18,787 nucleotides of DNA from Rhodanobacter sp. GTDB lineage: Bacteria > Pseudomonadota > Gammaproteobacteria > Xanthomonadales > Rhodanobacteraceae. Location of the stretch: NCBI GenBank assembly GCA_026193555.1, contig JAPHUU010000371.1, positions 1-18,787 on the forward strand. Reading direction: 5' to 3'. The first letter of the stretch is position 1. Each line of letters starts with the position of its first letter. Shown piece after piece: positions 7,901-14,411 of this stretch. The translations under genes and the position numbers were made by a program. The notes beneath the pieces are model-generated. The model ran no database searches. It saw only the letters and a program-made list of their open reading frames with translations, and had not been told where the DNA came from.

Positions 7901-8241
7901 GGCTTGCTCCGGACAGGTTGGCAAAGGGTGGCAGGGACACAACCAGACGCGGATACCGATCCGGCGCAACAGTTATCAGTGAGAAAGCCGAGCAACTCGT
8001 TCATTTGCAGATAACTTGCACGGCACTGGATCACCCGCCCCCGACGTTCATCGCTGACCATGCCGGCGCGGCGCAGGATGTTCAGGTGGTTGGTCAGCGT
8101 GGCGCCAGCCAGACCGGTTGCCTGCGCCAACTCACCCACCGCCATCCCCTCGTCGCCGGCTTGCACCAGCAGGCGAAACAGGTTCAACCGGTGTTCCTGG
8201 GCAAGCGCACCGAGACAGGCAAGGGCATCTATTGATTTCAT
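7897..8241 (-). CDS. arsR: ArsR family metalloregulatory repressor
   Basis: 114 aa. Winged helix-turn-helix with recognition segment GLAGATLTNHLNILRRAGMV (about 43-62) and wing SDERRGRVIQCRAS. The classic alpha-3 arsenic site (ELCVCDL type) is absent: that helix reads GELAQATG. Instead the C-terminus has Cys91-Cys92, Cys101 and Cys107, resembling the C-terminal sites of Acidithiobacillus-type ArsR. It should repress the arsR-arsI-arsC-acr3 operon until trivalent arsenical binds. The start at 8241 is preferred because the upstream Met at 8289 would lie beyond the promoter and adds non-family residues. The promoter sits unusually close to this start. Confidence 0.9.
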   Translation of the reverse strand: MKSIDALACLGALAQEHRLNLFRLLVQAGDEGMAVGELAQATGLAGATLTNHLNILRRAGMVSDERRGRVIQCRASYLQMNELLGFLTDNCCAGSVSASGCVPATLCQPVRSKP

Positions 8242-8276
8242 GTTTCTAGAATCATCGAAACATAAGAGCGTGTCAA
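8240..8276 (-). promoter_or_regulatory. ars operon promoter with overlapping operator palindrome
   Basis: On the minus strand a consensus -35 TTGACA (8276-8271) is followed after 17 bases by GATTCT (8253-8248) as -10. A perfect 7-bp inverted repeat (ATGTTTC, 10 bases, GAAACAT; 8240-8246 and 8257-8263) covers the -10 and runs into the arsR start codon, so a bound ArsR dimer would block RNA polymerase. Counting seven bases from the -10 puts +1 at about 8241, the first base of the arsR ATG. The promoter elements are seen; operator function is inferred. Confidence 0.7.
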
Positions 8277-8360
8277 GCGGCGCCAACACTGGTGGCTTCT
8301 TGTTGTCCGAATATCAAAGGGCGCCCCGCTGCCCCCTGGGGGATCCCATACCCCCAAACA

Positions 8361-8387
8361 ACAATCCCGGCGCTTGGCCGGGATTGT
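8361..8387 (-). terminator. terminator of tRNA-Ser
   Basis: Perfect 11-bp stem (8361-8371 with 8377-8387) with a 5-base loop, 20 bases past the CCA end of tRNA-Ser on the minus strand, followed by a short T-rich tail (TGTTTG). It also insulates the arsenic operon from tRNA transcription. Confidence 0.75.
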
Positions 8388-8406
8388 GCAAAAACATGGT
8401 AGCTAT

Positions 8407-8496
<90 letters not shown>

Positions 8497-8529
8497 AGAG
8501 GATTGCACGGTGGCCCGTGCGAGCCCGGG

Positions 8530-8558
8530 ATGATACGCGGACGGGCCGGTCGTGACAA
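8530..8558 (-). promoter_or_regulatory. sigma-70 promoter of tRNA-Ser
   Basis: Minus strand: TTGTCA (8558-8553), 17-base spacer, TATCAT (8535-8530); each hexamer has five of six consensus bases. The sequence just after the -10 is GC-rich (CCCGGG), the discriminator type associated with stringent control of stable RNA genes. Predicted start is near 8523, giving a short 5' leader of about 27 nt. Confidence 0.78.
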
Positions 8559-8607
8559 CAATCCCGACATCCGGCATGCTGCCGCGATTGAGTATCCCAG
8601 AAGACCC

Positions 8608-9309
8608 ATGATCGAATCAGGACACGGAACGCACGTCGGCCTGCGCCGGACGCGCAACGAGGATACCTACCATGCCGATGCGCCACTCGGCCTGTTCCTG
8701 GTAGCCGACGGCATGGGGGGGCATCAGCATGGCGAAGTCGCGGCGGCGCTCGTGCGCGACGCGGTAGTCGACCTGGTCAGCGCGGGACACGACCTGATCG
8801 ACGCGGTGCACGGGGCCGGCAAGCATCTGCTGGCGCAGACTCGTGACCGGTTTGACGTGCTGCCGATGGGTACCACGATTGCCGCCCTGCATCTTTCCGC
8901 AGACACCTATGAGGTCGCCTGGGTCGGCGACAGCCGAATCTACCTGTGGAAGGATGACTTGCGGCAGATCAGCCATGACCATTCCTTGGTGCAGGCACTG
9001 GTCGAGGCCGGACAACTTGATCAATCACAGGCCTCCCGGCATCCGCAACGCAACGTGCTGACCCAGGCACTCGGCGTGACAGCGGCCGAGCAGTTGCACC
9101 TGGGCATGGCACGCGGCCGACTGGAACCGGGCATGGCTTTCCTGCTGTGCAGCGACGGCCTGACGGAGTGCGTCGAGGACACATCGATTGCCCATATCGT
9201 CGCACGAACCGATCTGGCGTCTCAGGAATGTGTCGACCAGCTTTTGCTCAACGCACTGGACGCCGGTGCCGATGACAACGTCACGGCGGTGCTTGTTCGC
9301 GCCAGCTGA
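8608..9309 (+). CDS. PP2C-family serine/threonine protein phosphatase
   Basis: 233 aa from ATG 8608; the frame is open from 8503, but the earlier part overlaps the tRNA promoter and has no PP2C sequence. All PP2C metal-binding blocks are present in order: RRTRNEDTYHAD, VADGMGGHQHGE, GTT, VGDSRIYLW, DHSLVQALVEAG, LLCSDGLTE and DDNVTAVLV. It is a cytoplasmic Mn/Mg-dependent phosphatase of the bacterial Stp1/PrpC type, removing phosphate from Ser/Thr. No partner Ser/Thr kinase or FHA gene is in the window. It is transcribed divergently from tRNA-Ser and converges on dnaQ with only 20 bp between stops. Confidence 0.93.
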   Translation: MIESGHGTHVGLRRTRNEDTYHADAPLGLFLVADGMGGHQHGEVAAALVRDAVVDLVSAGHDLIDAVHGAGKHLLAQTRDRFDVLPMGTTIAALHLSADTYEVAWVGDSRIYLWKDDLRQISHDHSLVQALVEAGQLDQSQASRHPQRNVLTQALGVTAAEQLHLGMARGRLEPGMAFLLCSDGLTECVEDTSIAHIVARTDLASQECVDQLLLNALDAGADDNVTAVLVRAS

Positions 9310-9345
9310 ATCCTGGCGACGCGGCCGACTCAGCTGAGCTGGCGC
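9299..9345. repeat. inverted repeat spanning the convergent PP2C/dnaQ stops
   Basis: Nine-base perfect arms (9299-9307 and 9337-9345) flank 29 bases that include both stop codons and a further 10-base palindrome (CTCAGCTGAG). No T run follows on either strand, so classical rho-independent termination is doubtful. It may simply result from similar C-terminal codons. Confidence 0.35.
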
Positions 9346-10037
9346 CAGAGGCTCCCGTTCGCTCCGCTCTTGTCCAATCCGTCGAGACGCTGTTCATGCA
9401 TGGCCCGCTCGTCCACCGTGGCACGCAGCACCAGCGGACGGGAATCGAGCCTGACCGGCGACGTCACCGCAGCACCCCGCGTCTCGACGGCCCCCTCAAA
9501 ACCCAGCTCGAAGGCGCCTTGGCCCGAAGTCATCGCCAGATAGACGTCGGCCAGCAGCTGCGCGTCGATCAGGCCCCCATGCAGATCGCGCCGGGAGTTG
9601 TCGACACCGAGCCGTCGACACAGCGCATCAAGATTATTGCGCTGTCCCGGATAGCATTCGCGGGCCAGCGCCAGCGTGTCCAGCACGCTGCACCGATCAG
9701 AGATTCGACCTGCGCCGCCATCCAGACGCGCCAGCTCCGCATCGAGAAATCCGACGTCGAAGCTGGCGTTGTGGATGATCAGTTCGGCGCCGTCGATGAA
9801 CGCCAGGAACTCCTCCACCACTTCTGCAAAGGGCGGCTTGTCGAGCAGGAATTCATCTTCGATGCCGGTGACCCGGCGGGCACCTTCGTCGATCGCCCGA
9901 CCCGGATTGAGATAGGTCTGGTAGTGCCGGCCGGTGAGCCGGCGCTCGACCATCTCGACGCAGGCGATTTCGATCAGGCGATGACCTTGACGAACCTCCA
10001 GCCCGGTCGTTTCCGTGTCGAGCACGATCTGCCTCAT
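9330..10037 (-). CDS. dnaQ: DNA polymerase III epsilon subunit (proofreading exonuclease)
   Basis: 235 aa, normal for epsilon. DnaQ exonuclease motifs: ExoI LDTETTGL (Asp7, Glu9), Exo[13 protein letters not shown], and ExoIII with [20 protein letters not shown], including the catalytic His and Asp. It removes misincorporated bases as part of the Pol III core with alpha and theta. The C-terminal ~55 residues are less conserved and should hold the alpha-binding segment. Its ATG overlaps the rnhA TGA by four bases (10034-10037), so it is co-translated with rnhA. Confidence 0.95.
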   Translation of the reverse strand: MRQIVLDTETTGLEVRQGHRLIEIACVEMVERRLTGRHYQTYLNPGRAIDEGARRVTGIEDEFLLDKPPFAEVVEEFLAFIDGAELIIHNASFDVGFLDAELARLDGGAGRISDRCSVLDTLALARECYPGQRNNLDALCRRLGVDNSRRDLHGGLIDAQLLADVYLAMTSGQGAFELGFEGAVETRGAAVTSPVRLDSRPLVLRATVDERAMHEQRLDGLDKSGANGSLWRQLS

Positions 10038-10477
10038 GCGCAGTCCCTCATCAACTCAGCCTGCTCGCGCGCCGCCTGATCAACCCGTTCGTTTTCAATA
10101 TGGCCGTTATGCCCACGCACCCATTGCCAGCGCACCTTGTGTGGAGCAACCGCCTCAGTCAGCCGCTGCCACAGATCCTGGTTCTTCACCGGCTTCTTGT
10201 CCGCCGTGCGCCACCCATTGGCGCGCCACTTCGGAACCCATTCCTCGATGCCCTGCATCACATAGCGCGAATCGGTGGTAAGCACCACCCGGCACGGACG
10301 CTTCAATGCTTCCAGTGCACCGATCGCGGCCATCAGCTCCATCCGGTTGTTGGTGGTGGCCGGATCCCCGCCCGCCACCATCCGCTCCGCGCTGTTCGCG
10401 CGCAACAGGGCGGCCCAGCCGCCGGGGCCGGGATTACCCAGACAGGCACCATCGGTAAATGCTTCCACTTCGCTCAT
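10034..10477 (-). CDS. rnhA: ribonuclease HI
   Basis: 147 aa, typical length. Active-site residues are visible: Asp9 in [16 protein letters not shown], Glu47 in NNRMELMAA, Asp69 in LTTDSRYV and the final Asp in [15 protein letters not shown], along with the flexible-loop His. It degrades the RNA strand of RNA-DNA hybrids in the cytoplasm (R-loops, primers). Start 10477 was chosen since the upstream open sequence overlaps the methyltransferase end and is not RNase H-like; no strong ribosome-binding site is seen. It lies 10 bp after the methyltransferase and overlaps dnaQ. Confidence 0.95.
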   Translation of the reverse strand: MSEVEAFTDGACLGNPGPGGWAALLRANSAERMVAGGDPATTNNRMELMAAIGALEALKRPCRVVLTTDSRYVMQGIEEWVPKWRANGWRTADKKPVKNQDLWQRLTEAVAPHKVRWQWVRGHNGHIENERVDQAAREQAELMRDCA

Positions 10478-10487
10478 CGTTGACCAA

Positions 10488-11189
10488 TTAATCCGTTGAA
10501 ATTCGCCACGACGCATTGCGCCGGGTTCCCGGTGAAAACCCACCCTGCGCCGAAACCCGTACCGACATCGGCTGGCGCCGAAGCGGTGTGACTCCGTGGC
10601 GCCGTTTGCGCGCGATCAGCACATAGCCGCCACCGAATGCGCGAGCCAATGTCGGCTGGGCCTTCGTCACACCGGGCAACAGGCTACCGACGCGCTGCAG
10701 CCGCTCGATGTCCATGCCGGCCTGTTGCAGCGCCAGCACAAGCCGGAACGGCATGTGCAAAGCCTGACCACCGCCACGCGCCCGCCAATAGAACCAGGGC
10801 GCCCATGCACTGACCGGGTGCACACCGGTCACCACCAGCATGCCGCCCGGCGACAGTACACGAATGCTTTCCGCAAGCAAGACGGAAGACGCCGCGACCA
10901 CCTCCAACGCATGCCGCAGCAGCACCAGGTCGAATGCATCATCCACGAACGGCAACAGCGCATCGGTCGGTGCAATCAGGTCACCGCGGCAGGAATCCTC
11001 ATCCATCCATAGCCGGGTCCAGCAACCGAGCATCGGCAACACTGGCGGCACATCGGTTGACGAAGCACCCACCAACAGCGCATGTACCCCGAAGCAACGC
11101 TGCAGATTCGGCGTCATCACGTGCGTCTGATCATCCAGCAACTGGCGCAGTGCTGCGCTGGTGTAGATGTCGCGATCGTGCTGAAGCAT
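10488..11189 (-). CDS. class I SAM-dependent methyltransferase, YafS-like
   Basis: 233 aa. Rossmann methyltransferase features are partial: motif I is degenerate (HALLVGAS rather than a LDLGCGxG form), while the post-II block [18 protein letters not shown] (about 77-94) and [13 protein letters not shown] (about 112-124) are typical. The C-terminus ends in a basic, probably flexible tail. Position between gloB and rnhA matches E. coli yafS, which supports the assignment; the substrate is not known. It starts the methyltransferase-rnhA-dnaQ operon and diverges from gloB across about 250 bp. Confidence 0.82.
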   Translation of the reverse strand: MLQHDRDIYTSAALRQLLDDQTHVMTPNLQRCFGVHALLVGASSTDVPPVLPMLGCWTRLWMDEDSCRGDLIAPTDALLPFVDDAFDLVLLRHALEVVAASSVLLAESIRVLSPGGMLVVTGVHPVSAWAPWFYWRARGGGQALHMPFRLVLALQQAGMDIERLQRVGSLLPGVTKAQPTLARAFGGGYVLIARKRRHGVTPLRRQPMSVRVSAQGGFSPGTRRNASWRISTD

Positions 11190-11336
11190 GCATCCGGCCC
11201 CGTCTCAATCTGTTCGACAAGTGTAATGGCTGACAAGCCTCCACTGCAGAACAAGCCTCCGATACTGTGTCACCACGCCGCTGAACAACGATTTCCGGAT
11301 TAACACCAGGCTAACGAGCGGCCGGCAAGGCCTCTC

Positions 11337-11342
11337 TATAGT
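11337..11342 (+). promoter_or_regulatory. candidate -10 element for gloB-mltD
   Basis: TATAGT matches five of six -10 bases and would give a leader of about 94 nt before gloB. No good -35 lies 16-18 bases upstream, so this is a weak assignment. Confidence 0.3.
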
Positions 11343-11442
11343 CGACCGCTGCGCACGTGCCTCAAGCGGTTGCATCGCTGACGAGTCATCGAGACAGCAT
11401 TTCAACCATCGGATGCACGTCGAAAACACAGCGGAGTGGATC

Positions 11443-12210
11443 ATGCATCTCGTACCGTTACCGGCACTGACCGACAACTACATCTGGCTGCTGCACGACG
11501 ATGAGGGCAATGCAATCGTCGTCGATCCGGGTGAAACCGCCGTGGTCGAACAAGCCCTCGCCGTGCGGAAGCTGCAGTTGCGGGCAATCCTGTTGACCCA
11601 TCACCACCCCGACCATATCGGTGGTGTGGCCGGGTTGCTCGCACGCCACGCCGTGCCCGTCTATGCGCCCGTCGACGAACGCATAGTCGAAACGACCATG
11701 CCGGTGCACGATGGTGACGCGATCAAGCTGGCCGCTCCGGACATCCGTCTGGAGGTCATTGCAATTCCGGGCCATACGCTCAGCCATGTCGCCTATGCAG
11801 GAGGTGGTCTGTTGCTGTGCGGCGACACCCTGTTCAGCCTGGGCTGCGGTCGGCTGTTCGAGGGCACGCCAGCGCAAATGCTTGCCTCACTCGACCGCCT
11901 TGCCACGCTGCCGAAGCAAACGATGGTCTGTGGCGGACACGAATACACTGCCGCCAACGGGCGTTTCGCACGCACGGTGGAGCCGGACAATGCCGCGCTG
12001 CAGGCACGTCTGAAGGAAGTCGCCGAGCTGCGTGCGCACGGCCGTCCGACGCTGCCGGTCTCGCTCGGCAGTGAGCTGGCCTGCAACCCGTTCCTGCGCG
12101 TCGACTCGGCGGAGGTCGCGGACTGGTGCCAACGCCAGCACGGGGTGGGCCGTAATCGAGTCGCCCGCTTCGCCGCGCTGCGAGGCGCCAAGGATGTATT
12201 CCGCGGATGA
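11443..12210 (+). CDS. gloB: hydroxyacylglutathione hydrolase (glyoxalase II)
   Basis: 255 aa from ATG 11443, backed by GGAG six bases upstream; the Met at 11413 has no such site. The metallo-beta-lactamase fold signature THHHPDH (His53, His55, Asp57, His58) binds the binuclear Zn/Fe centre, with further ligands in IPGHTLSH, CGDTLF and CGGHEYT. It hydrolyses S-D-lactoylglutathione to D-lactate and glutathione, the second step of methylglyoxal detoxification. The C-terminal glyoxalase II domain (ACNPFLR ... VARFAALRGAKD) is present, unlike generic MBL hydrolases. It overlaps mltD by four bases. Confidence 0.96.
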   Translation: MHLVPLPALTDNYIWLLHDDEGNAIVVDPGETAVVEQALAVRKLQLRAILLTHHHPDHIGGVAGLLARHAVPVYAPVDERIVETTMPVHDGDAIKLAAPDIRLEVIAIPGHTLSHVAYAGGGLLLCGDTLFSLGCGRLFEGTPAQMLASLDRLATLPKQTMVCGGHEYTAANGRFARTVEPDNAALQARLKEVAELRAHGRPTLPVSLGSELACNPFLRVDSAEVADWCQRQHGVGRNRVARFAALRGAKDVFRG

Positions 12211-13406
12211 CGCGACAATTTCGACACCTGGCGCTGGCGCTGTCCACGCTGCTGACCGCCTGCGCCAGCCTGCCTCCTGCAAGGACAAGGCAGCCGGAGA
12301 TCGCCGCACCCGTGACAGCCGCCGTCAATCCTGCGAGCACGCCGGCTGTCACGCCTGAAGTTCCGCGGCAGGCAACCGATCTGTGGCAGGCCCTTCGCGA
12401 CAGCTTTGCAATGGAGGACTGCGACTCCGATCCGGCGGTACTCGCGCGGGCCAGACGCAATACCCGCAACCCCGCCCAATTTGAAAACCAGATGCGTGAC
12501 GTGTTGCCACGTCTGGTCTACGTGCAGCACATTGCAGCGCGTCATGACGTTGCCGGTGAATTTGTCCTGCTGCCATGGATCGAGAGTCACTTTCAGCCCC
12601 TGCCAAGGCACGGGAACCGGCCAGCAGGTATGTGGCAGATCATGCCGATCACTGCCAGCAGCATGAGCTTGCGGGTGGATGGCCACTATGACGGGCGCAT
12701 GGACGTGCCGGCGGCAACCGAAGCGGTGATGACGCTTCTCCGCCAGTATCAGGATCAATTCCATGATTGGCGCATCACCGACTACGCCTACAACGCTGGT
12801 GAATACGCGATACGTAAAATCATCCGAAAGCATGGAATGCCACCCGATCAACCAGCCATCCCGAGCTGGCCGGTACGCCGCGTTACCCGTGAGCACCTGA
12901 TCAAGCTGCTCGGGATAGCCTGCGTGGTACGCGAACCGGAACGCTTTCACGTCACCCTGCCCACGCTGCCGAAAGAGCAACAACTGGTCAAGGTCGAGCT
13001 GCCCCGTTCCATGGGAATGGCTCTGGCAGCAGATCAGGCAGGCATGTCAGTCGGCACACTCAAGCGCCTCAATTCGGCATTCCGCGGCAATCAGATTGAC
13101 GTGCATGCCGCACCGTACCTGTTGCTTCCCACCAACCATGCCCTGCAGCTTCGAGATGCCTTGCTGAACCAACCGCGCGACTCTCCGGCTGACGACAACT
13201 TGAAAAGTGCCGCGACCGGCACCTTTGCGACAGCACCCGTTCCAACGTCGCCACTGGCGGAAACCCACACCGTGAGGCGCGGCGAGAGCCTGTGGCAGAT
13301 CGCCCGCAACTACTCGGTAAACATCGCGCAACTGCGACACTGGAACCATCTGCATGGGCATGTGCTGAAGCCCGGCCAGGTACTGAAGGTCAGCGGCGCC
13401 AACTGA
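12207..13406 (+). CDS. mltD: membrane-bound lytic murein transglycosylase D, lipoprotein with LysM
   Basis: 399 aa. The N-terminal lipobox LLTAC (Cys19) marks an outer-membrane lipoprotein. The family-1 SLT domain has its catalytic Glu126 in LLPWIESHFQP, followed by PAGMWQIMPITA and DYAYNAGE. One LysM domain lies at the C-terminus (about 352-397: HTVRRGESLWQIARNYSV ... LKPGQVLKV), binding peptidoglycan glycan. It cleaves the MurNAc-GlcNAc bond to make 1,6-anhydro ends. The single terminal LysM, with a second degenerate repeat-like region before it (about 265-315), is fewer than the two of E. coli MltD. It is co-translated with gloB through ATGA. Confidence 0.93.
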   Translation: MTRQFRHLALALSTLLTACASLPPARTRQPEIAAPVTAAVNPASTPAVTPEVPRQATDLWQALRDSFAMEDCDSDPAVLARARRNTRNPAQFENQMRDVLPRLVYVQHIAARHDVAGEFVLLPWIESHFQPLPRHGNRPAGMWQIMPITASSMSLRVDGHYDGRMDVPAATEAVMTLLRQYQDQFHDWRITDYAYNAGEYAIRKIIRKHGMPPDQPAIPSWPVRRVTREHLIKLLGIACVVREPERFHVTLPTLPKEQQLVKVELPRSMGMALAADQAGMSVGTLKRLNSAFRGNQIDVHAAPYLLLPTNHALQLRDALLNQPRDSPADDNLKSAATGTFATAPVPTSPLAETHTVRRGESLWQIARNYSVNIAQLRHWNHLHGHVLKPGQVLKVSGAN

Positions 13407-13471
13407 CTTGCCTGCCGATATCCATGCCTTGCCGCATGAAGTCTTCCGCGCCACCATGCATCCACAACGCC

Positions 13472-13480
13472 TGCTAGACT
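13472..13480 (+). promoter_or_regulatory. candidate extended -10 promoter of fabI
   Basis: TGCTAGACT is a TGn-extended -10 (hexamer 13475-13480), 45 bases before the fabI ATG; no clear -35 is present. The fabI ribosome-binding site GGAGG is four bases before its start. Confidence 0.4.
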
Positions 13481-13525
13481 TTCGCTGCTGCGCCGCGAGG
13501 CGCATGGACGGTCAATGGAGGAAGC

Positions 13526-14308
13526 ATGGGATTCCTGCACGGCAAGCGTGCCCTGATCGTTGGTATCGCCAGCCAGCGTTCAATCGCCTGGGGTATTGCC
13601 AATGCGATGCATCGCGAGGGCGCGCAACTGGCTTTCACCTATCAGAATGACCGCATCAAGGATCGCGTCGAGGAAGCAGCCAACACCTTTGGCTCCAATA
13701 TCGTGCTGCCCTGCGATGTCGCCGAGGACCCGCAGATCGACGGCATGTTTGCCGAGCTTGGCAAGCACTGGGACGGCTTCGACATCCTCGTCCACTCGGT
13801 CGGCTTCGCACCACGCGAGGCGCTGCAGGGCCAGTTTCTGGACAACCTCACCCGCGAAAGCTTCAGGGTCGCGCATGACATTTCCAGCTACAGCCTGGCT
13901 GCCCTCGCCAAGGCGGCCAGGCCGATGATGGCCAACCGCAACGGATCCATCCTCACGCTGACCTACCTCGGTGCGGAGCGCGCGCTGGCCAGCTACAACG
14001 TGATGGGACTGGCCAAGGCCAGCCTCGAGGCCAACGTGCGCTATCTGGCGTTCAATCTCGGACCGGAAGGCACTCGGGTCAACGCGATCTCGGCCGGCCC
14101 GATCAAGACCCTGGCCGCAGCCGGCATCTCGAATTTCCGCAAGGTGCTGGATCATGTGGACGAGAATGCGCCGCTTCGTCGCAGCGTCACGATCGACGAA
14201 GTTGGCAATGTCGGCGCTTTCCTCTGCTCTGATCTCGCCTCTGGCGTCACCGGTGAGATCACCTACGTTGATGCCGGATACAACATCCTCGGCATGACCG
14301 GAATCTGA
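13526..14308 (+). CDS. fabI: enoyl-ACP reductase (NADH)
   Basis: 260 aa, same length as the E. coli type (262). Cofactor loop [13 protein letters not shown] (13-25) replaces the classic SDR glycine motif as in FabI. The catalytic pair is Tyr157 and Lys164 in SYNVMGLAK, with Tyr147 before it. Gly93 in HSVGFAPRE is the residue whose change gives triclosan resistance in E. coli, so this form should be triclosan sensitive. It reduces trans-2-enoyl-ACP in the last step of fatty acid elongation. The start is supported by GGAGG. It stands alone between mltD and a terminator. Confidence 0.97.
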   Translation: MGFLHGKRALIVGIASQRSIAWGIANAMHREGAQLAFTYQNDRIKDRVEEAANTFGSNIVLPCDVAEDPQIDGMFAELGKHWDGFDILVHSVGFAPREALQGQFLDNLTRESFRVAHDISSYSLAALAKAARPMMANRNGSILTLTYLGAERALASYNVMGLAKASLEANVRYLAFNLGPEGTRVNAISAGPIKTLAAAGISNFRKVLDHVDENAPLRRSVTIDEVGNVGAFLCSDLASGVTGEITYVDAGYNILGMTGI

Positions 14309-14334
14309 ACCCAGTCGATTAGACAAGACGCACG

Positions 14335-14363
14335 AAAAAGGGCAGCCAATGGCCGCCCTTTTT
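14335..14363. terminator. bidirectional terminator between fabI and ppiD
   Basis: Stem AAAAAGGGC/GCCCTTTTT (14335-14343 with 14355-14363) extended inward by GCC/GGC around an AAT loop with one mismatch. T5 follows on the plus strand and A5 precedes, giving T5 on the minus strand, so it serves both convergent genes. Confidence 0.9.
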
Positions 14364-14411
14364 CTCCCTGACGCTTATCGATTCCTGATCACCACCCGAA
14401 TCACGAACCGG

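Noticed and set aside
8242..8289. Upstream start for arsR at 8289
   Set aside because: The extra 16 residues are not ArsR-like, and this start would lie upstream of the consensus -35 of the operon.
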